In this document: positions 17,495 to 26,702 of the stretch, piece after piece
Layout of the letters: the number at the start of each line of letters is the position of its first letter
Position numbering within the stretch: the first letter of the stretch is position 1
DNA from: CAVWGP01 sp963754645
GTDB lineage: Bacteria; Pseudomonadota; Alphaproteobacteria; Bin65
Direction: 5' to 3'
Assembly (NCBI GenBank): GCA_963754645.1
Contig: CAVWGP010000011.1
Span: 558,001-622,000 of the forward strand
Length of the DNA: 64,000 bases
Translations under genes and position numbers: made by a program
Notes under the pieces: generated by a model
Databases searched by the model: none
Seen by the model: only the letters and a program-made list of their open reading frames with translations
What the model was told of the DNA's origin: nothing

Positions 17495-18466
17495 TCAACC
17501 GAGCCTGCGCCGGCCCCATAGAAACGCCAGCACGAGAAGCACCACGAAGCCCAGCGCGATGAGCGGAAAAGCATACGGGCTTTCTTTGCCCGGGATGCCG
17601 CCGACATTCATGCCGAACAGGCCGGTGACGAGATTGAGCGGCACGAGAACGCTGGCGCCGAGCGTGATGATGAACGTGCTGCGCACCAGGCGGCGGTTGA
17701 CCGCGACGGTGATTTCTTCCTGGATCACCTGGGCGCGCTCGCGGAATTCGTCGAGATCTTCGACATAGCGGGTCAATTGGTCGGCGCTTTCGCGCAGGCG
17801 CGCCCGGTCGGTCGGTTCGATCCAATGCAGCTTTTCGGCGCACAGGCGCACCAGCGCATCGCGCTGCGGAGCCAGGAAACGGCGTAGCTTGATGATGCGG
17901 CCGCGCACGCCGACCAGCGTCGCCTCGACATGGCTGATCTTGCCCTCGACGAGGTCGTCCTCCTCCTCGTCGATGGCGTCCTCGAGCTGGGCGACGACGG
18001 GGCTGATCCAGTCGACCAGGCGTTCGATGAGAAAGGCCAGAAACTCGCCGGCCGTGGCCGGGCCGGAATGATTGAGCAACGCCTGGCGCAAATCGGGGAT
18101 CGAGCGCAGCTCGCGCCGCATCAGCGTGATAATCCGGTCGGCCGTGATCAAAATACGCAACGATATCATGTCTTCGGGCTCGGCGCCGGGCGTCAGGTTG
18201 ACGCCGCGCAGAATCACCATTTCCGCGCCTTGCACCGCGACGCTGCGCGGCCGCGTATCCTCCTCGACCAGCGATTCGGCGACCACCGGATCGACGCTCA
18301 GCGTTTCGACCAGAATTTGATGGGCGAGCTGGGTGCTCCAATTGAGATGGAACCAGCAGAGGCCCTCGGGCAGGCCGGTGCGCGCCACATCCGCCCAGGG
18401 GATCGGCTCGCCGCCGCCCTTGCCGTCAAGGCGGATGATTTCCGGCGCGTTTTCCAGCTCCGACAT
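17495..18466 (-). CDS. CorA-family divalent cation transporter, ZntB-like
   Basis: This 323-residue protein has a large cytoplasmic N-terminal domain, a long stalk helix (about 200-260), and two C-terminal membrane segments (about 262-282 and 298-318). The pore-entry GMN motif appears as LFGMNVGGIPG. CorA proteins are pentameric Mg/Co channels and ZntB relatives carry zinc; the GGIP loop leans toward ZntB-like members. Convergent with the ICMT-like gene, whose stop is only 22 bases away. The start at 18466 gives a normal length. Confidence 0.88.
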   Translation of the reverse strand: MSELENAPEIIRLDGKGGGEPIPWADVARTGLPEGLCWFHLNWSTQLAHQILVETLSVDPVVAESLVEEDTRPRSVAVQGAEMVILRGVNLTPGAEPEDMISLRILITADRIITLMRRELRSIPDLRQALLNHSGPATAGEFLAFLIERLVDWISPVVAQLEDAIDEEEDDLVEGKISHVEATLVGVRGRIIKLRRFLAPQRDALVRLCAEKLHWIEPTDRARLRESADQLTRYVEDLDEFRERAQVIQEEITVAVNRRLVRSTFIITLGASVLVPLNLVTGLFGMNVGGIPGKESPYAFPLIALGFVVLLVLAFLWGRRRLG

Positions 18467-18753
18467 GGATTCCCCACGATCGTCCCGCCGCTTGCGGTCG
18501 AACCTGTGTATCGTTTGCGCGGTGTCTCGTCCACGGCGATGCTGTGGGCGGCCGTGGGGCCGAAATTTTTATGCGACAGTCGGTCGCAACGGCGCGCGCT
18601 GGCCAAGGCAGGCGGCATGGCCATAATCCGATCGCTCTTTTGCGTCTTGGCGGGGTGCGGCAGCGTCTCCGGCGGTTTATCGTCCGGAGGGCCGCGCCTT
18701 TGTGCCATAGGAAGTTGGCAAGCGCCGTGCGGCCGGCAGTCGGGGAATAGCGA
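18467..18753. other. Intergenic region upstream of ctaC
   Basis: About 287 bases between the divergent CorA-like gene and ctaC. No convincing coding sequence was found. It must hold the promoters for the oxidase operon and for the transporter gene, but no strong consensus box was recognised. Confidence 0.5.
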
Positions 18754-19776
18754 ATGTCTTTCATCAGGAAATCGGCGGCCATGGCCGCGCTCGTCGCGGG
18801 CACGCTCGCAGCGGCGGGCTGGGCGCTGGCCGATCAGCCGCGTGAGTGGCAGATCAACTTGCAAGCCGCGGCCTCGCCGCTGATGGAACGCATCCATGGC
18901 TTCCACAATCTGCTGCTGTGGATCACCATCCTGATTTCGCTTTTCGTCCTCGGCCTGCTGATCTGGGTCGTCGTGCGCTACAACGAGCGCGTCAATCCGG
19001 TGCCGTCAAAGACGACGCACAATACGCTGCTCGAAGTCGCGTGGACCGCGGTGCCGACGCTCATTCTCGTCGTCGTCGCCATCTACTCCTTCCCGCTGCT
19101 GTATTACTCAGACCGCACGCCCGAAGCCGCGACCTTGACGATCAAGGCGCGCGGGCATCAGTGGTATTGGTCCTACGTTTACGAAAACGCCTACAAGTCG
19201 GTCGAAACCACGCGCAAGGAACCCAGCGGCAAGGAAATCAAGCTCGTCGCTCCGGCCGACGAAGCCGGCCGGCCGGCCGATCCAGCCAAGGGCGGCAAGC
19301 CGGTCGATCTGTTGAAGGATGGGCGGTTCATATTCGATAGCCGCATGGCCTGCCGCGGCAGCGGCGACAAGAAAGCGTGCGACGACTTCGCCAAGGAGAA
19401 AGGCCGCCCGCCGGTGCGCCTGCTCGATGTCGACAACGAGGTCGTGGTGCCGGTCGGCGAATATGTCCGCGTGCTCGTCATCGGCATGGACGTGATCCAC
19501 GCCTGGACCGTGCCGTCGATGGGCGCCAAGGTCGATGCGGTGCCCGGGCGGGTCAATGAGATTTGGATTCACGCCAGCCGGCCCGGAATGTTCTACGGCC
19601 AGTGCTCCGAGCTCTGCGGCAAGGATCACGGCTTCATGCCGATCGCGGTCCGCGCCGTGCCGCGCCCCGAATTCGAGCGCTGGCTGGCCGAAGCGCAGAA
19701 GAAGTTCGACAAGGTCGAAGAGCCCAAGAAGGCGGAAGCGCCGGCGCAAAGCGGCTTCGCCGCCGTCCGACGATAG
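18754..19776 (+). CDS. ctaC: Cytochrome c oxidase subunit II
   Basis: Subunit II accepts electrons from cytochrome c through its periplasmic CuA centre. The 340-residue protein has a signal peptide (cleavage near ALA-DQ, residue 26), two membrane segments (about 52-76 and 96-116), HQWYWSYVYE, VIHAWTVPSMGAK, and the CuA cluster CSELCGKDHGFMP. Between WYWSY (about 136) and the conserved LLDVDNEVVVPV (about 222) there is a longer-than-usual stretch with a CRGSGDKKAC cysteine pair. First gene of the oxidase operon. Confidence 0.97.
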   Translation: MSFIRKSAAMAALVAGTLAAAGWALADQPREWQINLQAAASPLMERIHGFHNLLLWITILISLFVLGLLIWVVVRYNERVNPVPSKTTHNTLLEVAWTAVPTLILVVVAIYSFPLLYYSDRTPEAATLTIKARGHQWYWSYVYENAYKSVETTRKEPSGKEIKLVAPADEAGRPADPAKGGKPVDLLKDGRFIFDSRMACRGSGDKKACDDFAKEKGRPPVRLLDVDNEVVVPVGEYVRVLVIGMDVIHAWTVPSMGAKVDAVPGRVNEIWIHASRPGMFYGQCSELCGKDHGFMPIAVRAVPRPEFERWLAEAQKKFDKVEEPKKAEAPAQSGFAAVRR

Positions 19777-19808
19777 TTCGGCGCGAAATTCGTGAAAGGT
19801 ACGGCCCC

Positions 19809-21455
19809 ATGAGCCAGACACCGACCCAAGCCCCCGCGGCCGATCACGGCCACGATCACGGACATCATGCCAATCCGACCGGCTGGCGCCGCTTCGTCTA
19901 TTCGACGAACCACAAGGACATCGGCACGATGTACCTGGTGTTCGCCGTTATCGCCGGCGTCATCGGCACGGCGTTTTCGATCTGGTTCCGGCTCGAGCTG
20001 CACAATCCCGGCACGCAGTACATCGAGGACCATCATTTCTTCAACGTGCTGGTCACCGCGCACGGGCTGATCATGGTGTTTTTCATGGTCATGCCGGCGA
20101 TGATCGGGGGTTTCGGCAACTGGATCGTCCCGATCATGATCGGCGCGCCCGACATGGCGTTTCCGCGCATGAACAATATCAGCTTTTGGTTGCTGATCCC
20201 GTCCTTCGCGCTGCTGCTGCTGTCGGCGCTGGTCGGCGGCGGCGCCGGCACCGGCTGGACGGTCTATCCGCCGCTGTCCTCGGCCGGCGCCAAGCTCGGC
20301 TTCACCGGCCACGAGGGCGCCGCGGTCGATATGGCGATCTTTTCGCTCCATCTCGCCGGCGCCGCCTCGATCCTGGGCGCGATCAATTTCATCACGACGA
20401 TTTTCAACATGCGCGCGCCCGGCATGACGCTGCACCGCATGCCGCTTTTCGTGTGGTCGATCCTGGTCACGGCCTTCCTGCTGCTGCTCTCGCTGCCGGT
20501 CTTGGCCGGTGCCATCACCATGCTGCTCACCGACCGCAATTTCGGCACCGCGTTCTTCGTGCCCCAGGGCGGCGGCGATCCGATCCTCTACCAGCATCTG
20601 TTCTGGTTCTTCGGCCATCCCGAGGTCTACATCCTCATTCTCCCGGGCTTCGGCATGATCAGCCAGGTCGTCTCGACCTTTTCGCGCAAGCCCGTGTTCG
20701 GCTATCTCGGCATGGCCTACGCCATGGTCGCGATCGGCTTCATCGGCTTCATCGTTTGGGCGCACCACATGTTCACGGTCGGCATGAACGTCAACACGCG
20801 GGCCTATTTCACGGCGGCCACCATGGTCATCGCGGTTCCGACCGGGATCAAGATTTTCTCCTGGATCGCCACCATGTGGGGCGGCTCGATCAGCTTCAAG
20901 ACGCCGATGCTGTGGGCCTGGGGCTTCATCTTCCTGTTCACGGTGGGCGGCGTCACCGGCGTCGTGCTGGCCAATGCCGGCATCGACAACGTGCTGCACG
21001 ACACCTACTACGTCGTCGCCCACTTCCACTACGTGCTGTCGCTGGGCGCGGTGTTCTCGATCTTCGCCGGGTTCTACTATTGGTTCCCGAAAATGTGCGG
21101 CCGGATGTATCCCGAATGGCTCGGCAAGTTGCATTTCTGGGTCGCTTTCATCGGCGCCAACATCACTTTCTTCCCGATGCATTTCGCCGGCTTGGCCGGC
21201 ATGCCGCGCCGCGTGCCCGATTATCCCGATGCGCTCGCCGGCTGGAACGCCATCTCGTCCTGGGGCGCCTATCTCGGCGGCATCTCGGTGCTGATTTTCC
21301 TCTATCTCATCGTCGTCACGCTGACGAAGGGCGCGCGCGTGGCGGAAAATCCGTGGGGCGCGGGCGCCACGACGATGGAATGGAAAGTCTCGTCGCCGCC
21401 GCCGTTCCACACCTTCGAGGAGCTGCCGAAGATCGAAGCCAGCGCGCACCATTAA
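19809..21455 (+). CDS. ctaD: Cytochrome c oxidase subunit I (aa3 type)
   Basis: The catalytic subunit with heme a, heme a3 and CuB. The 548-residue protein has twelve membrane segments and the hallmark WFFGHPEVYILILPGFG (CuB histidine and the cross-linked tyrosine). HHMFTVGM carries two further CuB histidines, and HDTYYVVAHFHYVLS carries the heme a3 and a ligands. The PEVY glutamate shows it is an A1-type oxidase with the D and K channels. The N-terminus is histidine-rich (DHGHDHGHH). Start ATG 19809 lies 32 bases after ctaC. Confidence 0.98.
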   Translation: MSQTPTQAPAADHGHDHGHHANPTGWRRFVYSTNHKDIGTMYLVFAVIAGVIGTAFSIWFRLELHNPGTQYIEDHHFFNVLVTAHGLIMVFFMVMPAMIGGFGNWIVPIMIGAPDMAFPRMNNISFWLLIPSFALLLLSALVGGGAGTGWTVYPPLSSAGAKLGFTGHEGAAVDMAIFSLHLAGAASILGAINFITTIFNMRAPGMTLHRMPLFVWSILVTAFLLLLSLPVLAGAITMLLTDRNFGTAFFVPQGGGDPILYQHLFWFFGHPEVYILILPGFGMISQVVSTFSRKPVFGYLGMAYAMVAIGFIGFIVWAHHMFTVGMNVNTRAYFTAATMVIAVPTGIKIFSWIATMWGGSISFKTPMLWAWGFIFLFTVGGVTGVVLANAGIDNVLHDTYYVVAHFHYVLSLGAVFSIFAGFYYWFPKMCGRMYPEWLGKLHFWVAFIGANITFFPMHFAGLAGMPRRVPDYPDALAGWNAISSWGAYLGGISVLIFLYLIVVTLTKGARVAENPWGAGATTMEWKVSSPPPFHTFEELPKIEASAHH

Positions 21456-21474
21456 GGCGTAGGGCGGCTGACAC

Positions 21475-22401
21475 ATGAACCAAGCGATGTCCCACAGCGC
21501 AGTCGATAGCGGCGGCTTGCAGGCCGCGGCCATGGGTGCCTCGGCGGGCGATTATTTCGCGCTGCTCAAGCCGCGCGTCATGTCGCTCGTCGTCTTCACC
21601 GGCTTCGCCGGGCTCTATTTGGCACCGGGCAACCTTCATCCATACTTGGCCTTCGTCGCCATCTTGTGCATCGCGATCGGCGCCGGCGCCTCGGGCGCCA
21701 TCAACATGTGGTACGACCGCGACATCGACGCGGTCATGTCGCGCACCAAGGACCGGCCCTTGCCCGCCGGCCGCATCGCGCCCGAAAACGCGCTCGCTTT
21801 CGGCGTCGTGCTCGCGGTGTCGGCGATCGCGCTGATGGGCCTTGCCGTCAATTGGGCGGCGGCTGCCTTGTTGGCGCTCACCATCGGTTTCTATGTTTTC
21901 ATCTACACGGCCTGGTTGAAACGCCGCACGCCGCAAAACATCGTGATCGGCGGCGCCGCCGGCGCCTTCCCGCCGATGATCGGCTGGGCCGCGGTGACGG
22001 GCGACGTGGCGCTGGGCTCGCTCGTGCTGTTCGCCATCGTCTTCATCTGGACGCCGCCGCACTTCTGGGCGCTGGCACTCTATCGCGCTGGCGACTATGC
22101 GCGCGCCGGCGTGCCGATGCTGCCTGTGGTCGCGGGGCCGCGCGCGACGCGGCGGCAGATTTTCGCCTACGCGCTGTTGCTGCAATTGGCGGCGCTGGCG
22201 CCGGCCGCGATCGGCATGGCGGGTCCGCTCTATGCCGCCGCCGCCGCGGCGCTCGGCCTCGGCTTCGTGCTGCTCGCCGCCGCCGTGCTGCGCGACGAGC
22301 GCGACGCGCCGGCCAAGCGCCTGTTCGGCTTTTCCATCGTCTATCTGTTCGGCCTGTTCCTGGCGCTGATCGCCGACCGGGCCGTGGGCTATGGCTGGTA
22401 A
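21475..22401 (+). CDS. ctaB: Protoheme IX farnesyltransferase (heme O synthase)
   Basis: CtaB farnesylates heme b to heme o, the precursor of heme a for CtaD. The 308-residue polytopic protein has the first aspartate-rich motif NMWYDRDIDAVMSRTKDRPLP and the second loop YTAWLKRRTPQN, with GGAAGAFPPMIGW between membrane helices. It starts 20 bases after ctaD. Its last codons overlap a possible upstream start (ATG 22391) of the following small gene. Confidence 0.97.
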   Translation: MNQAMSHSAVDSGGLQAAAMGASAGDYFALLKPRVMSLVVFTGFAGLYLAPGNLHPYLAFVAILCIAIGAGASGAINMWYDRDIDAVMSRTKDRPLPAGRIAPENALAFGVVLAVSAIALMGLAVNWAAAALLALTIGFYVFIYTAWLKRRTPQNIVIGGAAGAFPPMIGWAAVTGDVALGSLVLFAIVFIWTPPHFWALALYRAGDYARAGVPMLPVVAGPRATRRQIFAYALLLQLAALAPAAIGMAGPLYAAAAAALGLGFVLLAAAVLRDERDAPAKRLFGFSIVYLFGLFLALIADRAVGYGW

Positions 22402-22402
22402 G

Positions 22403-22534
22403 ATGTCGCGCATGGACGAGCGGGACGCGTTCGAGCGCCGGCGCCGCGGCCGCAACCTCGCCATGCTCGCGGTCCTCGTCGGCGTGATCGTGCTGCTCTA
22501 TGTCCTCTCCTTCGTCCGCGTCGCGGCGCAATAG
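22403..22534 (+). CDS. Small single-membrane-segment protein of the oxidase operon (CoxF-like)
   Basis: A 43-residue ORF beginning MSRMDERDAFERRRRGRN, then a hydrophobic helix AMLAVLVGVIVLLYVLSFV. It lies two bases after the ctaB stop and one base before the ctaG ATG. Many alphaproteobacteria have such a short basic-then-hydrophobic protein between ctaB and ctaG, sometimes named CoxF. An in-frame ATG at 22391 would extend it by four residues. Exact role in oxidase assembly is not known from sequence. Confidence 0.8.
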   Translation: MSRMDERDAFERRRRGRNLAMLAVLVGVIVLLYVLSFVRVAAQ

Positions 22535-22535
22535 C

Positions 22536-23078
22536 ATGGACGACCGGCGCCGCACGGTTCATGCCTCGCTCGGCGTCATCGCCGTGATGCTCGGCCTCAC
22601 CGCCTACTCGCCTTCGCTTTACCGCTTGTTCTGCGATGTGACCGGCTTCGGCGGCACGCCGCGGCGCAGCGCGGAGGGGCCGAACGCGGTGTCCGAGCGC
22701 GTCATCGTCGTGCGCTTCGCGGCCGAAGTCGATGCCGCCATGCCCTGGCGTTTCGCGCCCGCGCAGCGCGAAATCCGCGTCAAGGTCGGCGAGCAGTCGC
22801 TGGCGCACTACGTCGCCGAGAACACGGCGGGCGAGGCGATCAGCGGCACCGCGCTGTTCAACGTGGCGCCGGCCAAGGCCGGGCCCTATTTCAACAAGAT
22901 CGCGTGCTTCTGCTTCGACGAGCAGCGCCTCGCCGCCGGCCAGCGCGTCGATATGCCTGTCTCGTTCTTCATCGATCCGGCCATTCTCGCCGACCGCTCG
23001 CTCGACGACGTGACGACGATCACGCTGCCCTACACCTTCTTTCGAACGCTGGCGCCGAAGCGCGCGTCGGCCGATTGA
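22536..23078 (+). CDS. ctaG: Cytochrome c oxidase assembly protein CtaG (Cox11 family)
   Basis: CtaG/Cox11 delivers copper to the CuB site of subunit I. The 180-residue protein has a single N-terminal membrane anchor (about residues 10-30) and a periplasmic beta-sandwich. The copper-binding CFCF motif lies in KIACFCFDEQ, with a conserved PVSFFIDP near the end. It follows the CoxF-like ORF after one base and precedes ctaE in the expected order. Confidence 0.96.
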   Translation: MDDRRRTVHASLGVIAVMLGLTAYSPSLYRLFCDVTGFGGTPRRSAEGPNAVSERVIVVRFAAEVDAAMPWRFAPAQREIRVKVGEQSLAHYVAENTAGEAISGTALFNVAPAKAGPYFNKIACFCFDEQRLAAGQRVDMPVSFFIDPAILADRSLDDVTTITLPYTFFRTLAPKRASAD

Positions 23079-23113
23079 TCCGTATCGCTGGGAAGCCCTG
23101 GAGACTCGAAGAC

Positions 23114-24019
23114 ATGGCGGCAGAACAAAAGCATCCCTATCATCTCGTCGATCCCAGCCCATGGCCGATCATCGGCGCGATCGCCGCCTTCGTGCTCGCG
23201 ATGGGCGCGGTGTTCTACATGCATCCGTCGATGCTCGGCCTCAAATCGCCGGCGTTCTGGCTCTTCCTGCCCGGCATCATCCTCGTCGCCTACACCATGT
23301 ACATGTGGTGGCGCGACGTCGTGAACGAGGCGGAAGTCCACGGCTATCACACCAAGGTCGTCCAGCTCGGCCTGCGCTACGGCATGATCCTGTTCATCGC
23401 TTCGGAGGTCATGTTCTTCGCGGCGTTCTTCTGGGCCTTCTTCGACAATTTTCTGTTCGCCACCGAAGCGGCGCAGGTCGGCCGCTCCCATGCCAACGGC
23501 GCAAAGTGGCCGCCGGCGCATATCGAGGTGTTCGACGCCTGGGATCTGCCGCTGATCAACACCCTCATCCTGCTGCTCTCGGGCGTGACGGTGACTTGGG
23601 CGCACCACGCGCTCAAGGAAGGCAACCGGCGCGATCTCGTGCGCGGCCTTACGTGCACCGTCGTCCTCGGCCTGATGTTCACCGCGTTGCAAGCCATCGA
23701 GTATTCCCAAGCGCCGTTTTCGTTCCAGCGCCAGATCGTCGATCCCGGCAATTGGGAATCTTTCAAGCTGGTCAAGGGCGGCTCGTACACTTCGGCTTTC
23801 TTCATGGCCACGGGCTTTCATGGCGCCCACGTCATCATCGGCACCACGTTCCTGATCGTGTGCCTGTTCCGCGCCCGCGCCGGCCATTTCAAGGCCGATC
23901 ATCATTTCGGCTTCGAGGCGGCGGCCTGGTATTGGCATTTCGTCGACGTGGTCTGGCTCTTCCTGTTTTTCTGCATTTACGTGTTCGGCAGCGCCGGCGC
24001 GCCGGTGGCCCATCACTGA
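23114..24019 (+). CDS. ctaE: Cytochrome c oxidase subunit III
   Basis: A 301-residue protein with seven membrane segments. Family landmarks are KHPYHLVDPSPWP at the N-terminus, GMILFIASEVMFFAAFFWAFF with the conserved glutamate, GFHGAHVIIGT, and the C-terminal FEAAAWYWHFVDVVWLFLF. Start ATG 23114 matches the family N-terminus; upstream in-frame sequence belongs to the ctaG shadow. Last core subunit gene in the operon, followed by the DUF983 and SURF1 genes. Confidence 0.97.
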   Translation: MAAEQKHPYHLVDPSPWPIIGAIAAFVLAMGAVFYMHPSMLGLKSPAFWLFLPGIILVAYTMYMWWRDVVNEAEVHGYHTKVVQLGLRYGMILFIASEVMFFAAFFWAFFDNFLFATEAAQVGRSHANGAKWPPAHIEVFDAWDLPLINTLILLLSGVTVTWAHHALKEGNRRDLVRGLTCTVVLGLMFTALQAIEYSQAPFSFQRQIVDPGNWESFKLVKGGSYTSAFFMATGFHGAHVIIGTTFLIVCLFRARAGHFKADHHFGFEAAAWYWHFVDVVWLFLFFCIYVFGSAGAPVAHH

Positions 24020-24083
24020 TCCGGGCGCAGCGAAACCGGCGGAGCCCGATTGGTATCCGCCGATCTCGCCGCTCAGCGCCGGC

Positions 24084-24413
24084 TTGCGGGCGCGCTGCCC
24101 GCGCTGCGGGCGCGGCCGCCTCTTCAGCGGTTTCCTCAAAGTGGTGGAGGCCTGCGCGTCGTGCGGCCTTGAACTGGGGCGCAACGACAGCGGCGATGGG
24201 CCCGCGGCCTTCGCCACCTTGCTGCTCGGCTTCATCGTCGTAGGTTTGGTGTTCTGGGTCGAGGCGCGCTACGCGCCGCCGCTCTGGGTCCATGCGCTGC
24301 TCTGGATCCCCTTCGTCATCGGCGGCACCCTCTTGATGTTGCGCCCGATGAAGGCCACCTTGATCGCATTGCAATACAAGCATCGGCGCGAAGACTACGA
24401 CCGGCCCGGCTGA
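24084..24413 (+). CDS. DUF983 family protein
   Basis: A small membrane protein with an N-terminal zinc-ribbon-like pair (CPRCG...CASCG) and two hydrophobic segments (about 42-60 and 67-85), matching DUF983, which regularly sits between ctaE and SURF1. The TTG at 24084 is the only initiation codon close to the conserved part. The family motif SPLSAGLRARCPRCG begins upstream of it in the same frame, so the true start is earlier and either rare or hidden by an error. Confidence 0.8.
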   Translation: MRARCPRCGRGRLFSGFLKVVEACASCGLELGRNDSGDGPAAFATLLLGFIVVGLVFWVEARYAPPLWVHALLWIPFVIGGTLLMLRPMKATLIALQYKHRREDYDRPG

Positions 24414-24429
24414 AAGCGACAAACCCCGC

Positions 24430-25173
24430 ATGGCATTGACTCTGTTCGGCATCCGGCCGCTGCTGTGGCCGACCTTGATGACCGTGCCTGCCGTGCTGGC
24501 GTCGTTGGCGCTCGGCACGTGGCAGGTCCAGCGCCTGCAGTGGAAAAACGGCATCATCGCCGAGCGCCAAGCGCAGCGCGCGGCGCCCGCTCTCGATGGC
24601 CTGCCGGCCGATTTCGATCCCGCCCAGCACGAATTCCGCAAGGCGCGCATCGCCGGCCGTTTCCTGCACGACAAGGAACTGTACCTCGCCGCGCGTTCGC
24701 GCAACGGCAATGCCGGCTACCACATCGTAACGCCCTTCGCCCGCGACGGCGGCCCGGATCATATCCTGGTCAATCGCGGCTGGGTGCCGCTCGACCGCAA
24801 AGCGCCCGACTCCCGCCGGCCCGGCCTTGTCGCCGGCACCGTCGCCATCGAGGGCTATCTGCGCATGCCGGCGCTGCCCGGCTGGTTCACGCCCGACAAC
24901 CGCCCGGCGGAGAATTTCTGGTTTTCGATCGATGTCGCGGCGATGGCCAAGACGGCCGGGATCGGCAAAGTGTTCCGTTACATACTCGAAACCGACTCGG
25001 CGCCGGTACCGGGCGGCTTTCCCATCGGCGGCGTCACGCGCTTCGAAATCCCCAACGATCACCTGCAATACGCCATCACCTGGTACGCTATGGCCGTGAT
25101 CGGCATCTCGATCTATGTCCTCTTCCACCGCCGCCGCGCCCGCGATCAAGCGGCCGGCAACAACGCTGCTTGA
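24430..25173 (+). CDS. SURF1 family protein, cytochrome oxidase biogenesis
   Basis: SURF1 assists heme a insertion into subunit I. The 247-residue protein has two membrane segments (about 14-30 and 220-240) flanking a periplasmic domain, with LGTWQVQRLQWK after the first helix, NRGWVPLD in the middle, and NDHLQYAITWYAMA before the second helix. All are SURF1 signatures. It ends the oxidase operon. Its TGA is four bases before the M32 peptidase ATG. Confidence 0.95.
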   Translation: MALTLFGIRPLLWPTLMTVPAVLASLALGTWQVQRLQWKNGIIAERQAQRAAPALDGLPADFDPAQHEFRKARIAGRFLHDKELYLAARSRNGNAGYHIVTPFARDGGPDHILVNRGWVPLDRKAPDSRRPGLVAGTVAIEGYLRMPALPGWFTPDNRPAENFWFSIDVAAMAKTAGIGKVFRYILETDSAPVPGGFPIGGVTRFEIPNDHLQYAITWYAMAVIGISIYVLFHRRRARDQAAGNNAA

Positions 25174-25177
25174 GGCC

Positions 25178-26668
25178 ATGACGCCCTACCGAAATCTCGA
25201 AGCCCGCTTCCGGCGCATGGCGCTGATCGGCGAAGCCGGCGCCATCCTGGTTTGGGATCGCTCGGTCAACATGCCCGAGCAAAGCGCCGAAGCGCGCGCC
25301 GATCAAATGGCGACGCTGAGCGTGCTCGCTCACGAGGACATGAGCCGGCCCGAAATCGCCGAATGGCTCGCCGCCGCCGAGGGCTCCAATGCCGCGCTCG
25401 ATCCGTGGCAGCGCGCCAATCTGCGCGAGATGCGGCGCGGCTGGGTGCACGCCACGGCGGTGCCCGCCGATCTTTTGGAAGCCTCGGTCAAGGCGAGCTC
25501 GGCCTGCGAGATGGCGTGGCGCGCGGCGCGGCCGAAGAACGATTTCAAATCGGTTTTGCCGCTGCTGGCCGAAGTCCTGAAGCTCACGATCGAAACCGGC
25601 CAGGCCAAGGCGGCGAAGCTCGGCACCGGCGTTTACGACGCGCTGCTCGATCAATACGAACCCGCCGGCCGGGCCGCCGCGATCGACATCATCTTCGCCG
25701 ATCTCGAAACCTTCCTGCCGTCGGCGATCGAGCGCGTGCTTGACGCGCAAAAGAAAAAGCCGGCGACCCAGCCCAAGGGCCCGTTCCCCATCGAGCGCCA
25801 GCGCGCGCTGAGCGAGCGGCTGATGCGCGCCGTCGGATTCCCCTTCGAGCGCGGCCGGCTCGATGTCAGCCACCATCCGTTCAGCGGCGGCACGCCCGAC
25901 GATCTGCGCATCACCACGCGCTACGACGAGGCCGATTTCGCCAAGGCGCTGATGGGCACGCTGCACGAAACCGGCCATGCGCTGTACGAGGCGGGCCTGC
26001 CCAAGGCGTGGCGCCGCCAACCCGTGGGCGAAGCGCGCGGCATGGCGATGCATGAAAGCCAATCGCTGCTGCTCGAAATGCAGTGCTGCCGGAGCCGGGA
26101 TTTCATCGCCTTCGCCGCCCCCATCATGCGCGAAATCCTTAAGACCGGCGGACCGGACTGGAGCGACGAAAATCTTTATCGCCTGGCGACGCGGGTCGAG
26201 CGCGGCTTCATCCGCGTCGATGCCGATGAAGTCACCTATCCGGCGCACGTCATCCTGCGCTACCGGCTCGAACAGGCGATGGTCGGCGGCGGTTTGCAGC
26301 TCGCCGACCTGCCGGGCGCCTGGAACGACGCCATGAAGCGCATGCTCGGCACGGTGCCGCCGACCGACACGCTCGGCTGCCTGCAGGATATCCATTGGTA
26401 TGTCGGCGCCTGGGGCTATTTCCCGACCTACACCTTGGGCGCGCTGGCGGCGGCGCAGTTGTTCGCGGCGGCGGAGCGGGCGACGCCCGATCTGCGCGGC
26501 GCCATCGGCCGCGGCGATTTCAAGCCGCTCTATGCCTGGCTCGGCACCCACGTGCACGGCAAGGCCTCGCTCGAAGCGACCGACGAAATCATCGCGCGCG
26601 CCACCGGCGCCAGGCTCGGCGCCGCGGCCTGGAAAGCGCACATCGAACGGCGGTATCCCGGCGCATGA
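25178..26668 (+). CDS. M32-family metallocarboxypeptidase
   Basis: A 496-residue cytoplasmic carboxypeptidase of the Taq/Pfu type. The zinc motif HETGH lies in GTLHETGHALYE, the third ligand region is MAMHESQSLLLE, and the C-terminal half has DEVTYPAHVILRY and WGYFPTYTLGAL, all diagnostic of M32. The ATG at 25178 is preferred over the in-frame ATG at 25115, which would overlap SURF1 by 59 bases, because it gives the usual family length and coupled spacing. Confidence 0.95.
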   Translation: MTPYRNLEARFRRMALIGEAGAILVWDRSVNMPEQSAEARADQMATLSVLAHEDMSRPEIAEWLAAAEGSNAALDPWQRANLREMRRGWVHATAVPADLLEASVKASSACEMAWRAARPKNDFKSVLPLLAEVLKLTIETGQAKAAKLGTGVYDALLDQYEPAGRAAAIDIIFADLETFLPSAIERVLDAQKKKPATQPKGPFPIERQRALSERLMRAVGFPFERGRLDVSHHPFSGGTPDDLRITTRYDEADFAKALMGTLHETGHALYEAGLPKAWRRQPVGEARGMAMHESQSLLLEMQCCRSRDFIAFAAPIMREILKTGGPDWSDENLYRLATRVERGFIRVDADEVTYPAHVILRYRLEQAMVGGGLQLADLPGAWNDAMKRMLGTVPPTDTLGCLQDIHWYVGAWGYFPTYTLGALAAAQLFAAAERATPDLRGAIGRGDFKPLYAWLGTHVHGKASLEATDEIIARATGARLGAAAWKAHIERRYPGA

Positions 26669-26702
26669 TGCCTCGATCGCCCGCGGCCAGGCGATATCGA
26701 CA

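Noticed and set aside
19626..21533. 635-residue minus-strand frame opposite ctaC/ctaD/ctaB
   Set aside because: Composition is Arg/Asp/His-rich without domains, and ctaD is unmistakable on the plus strand.
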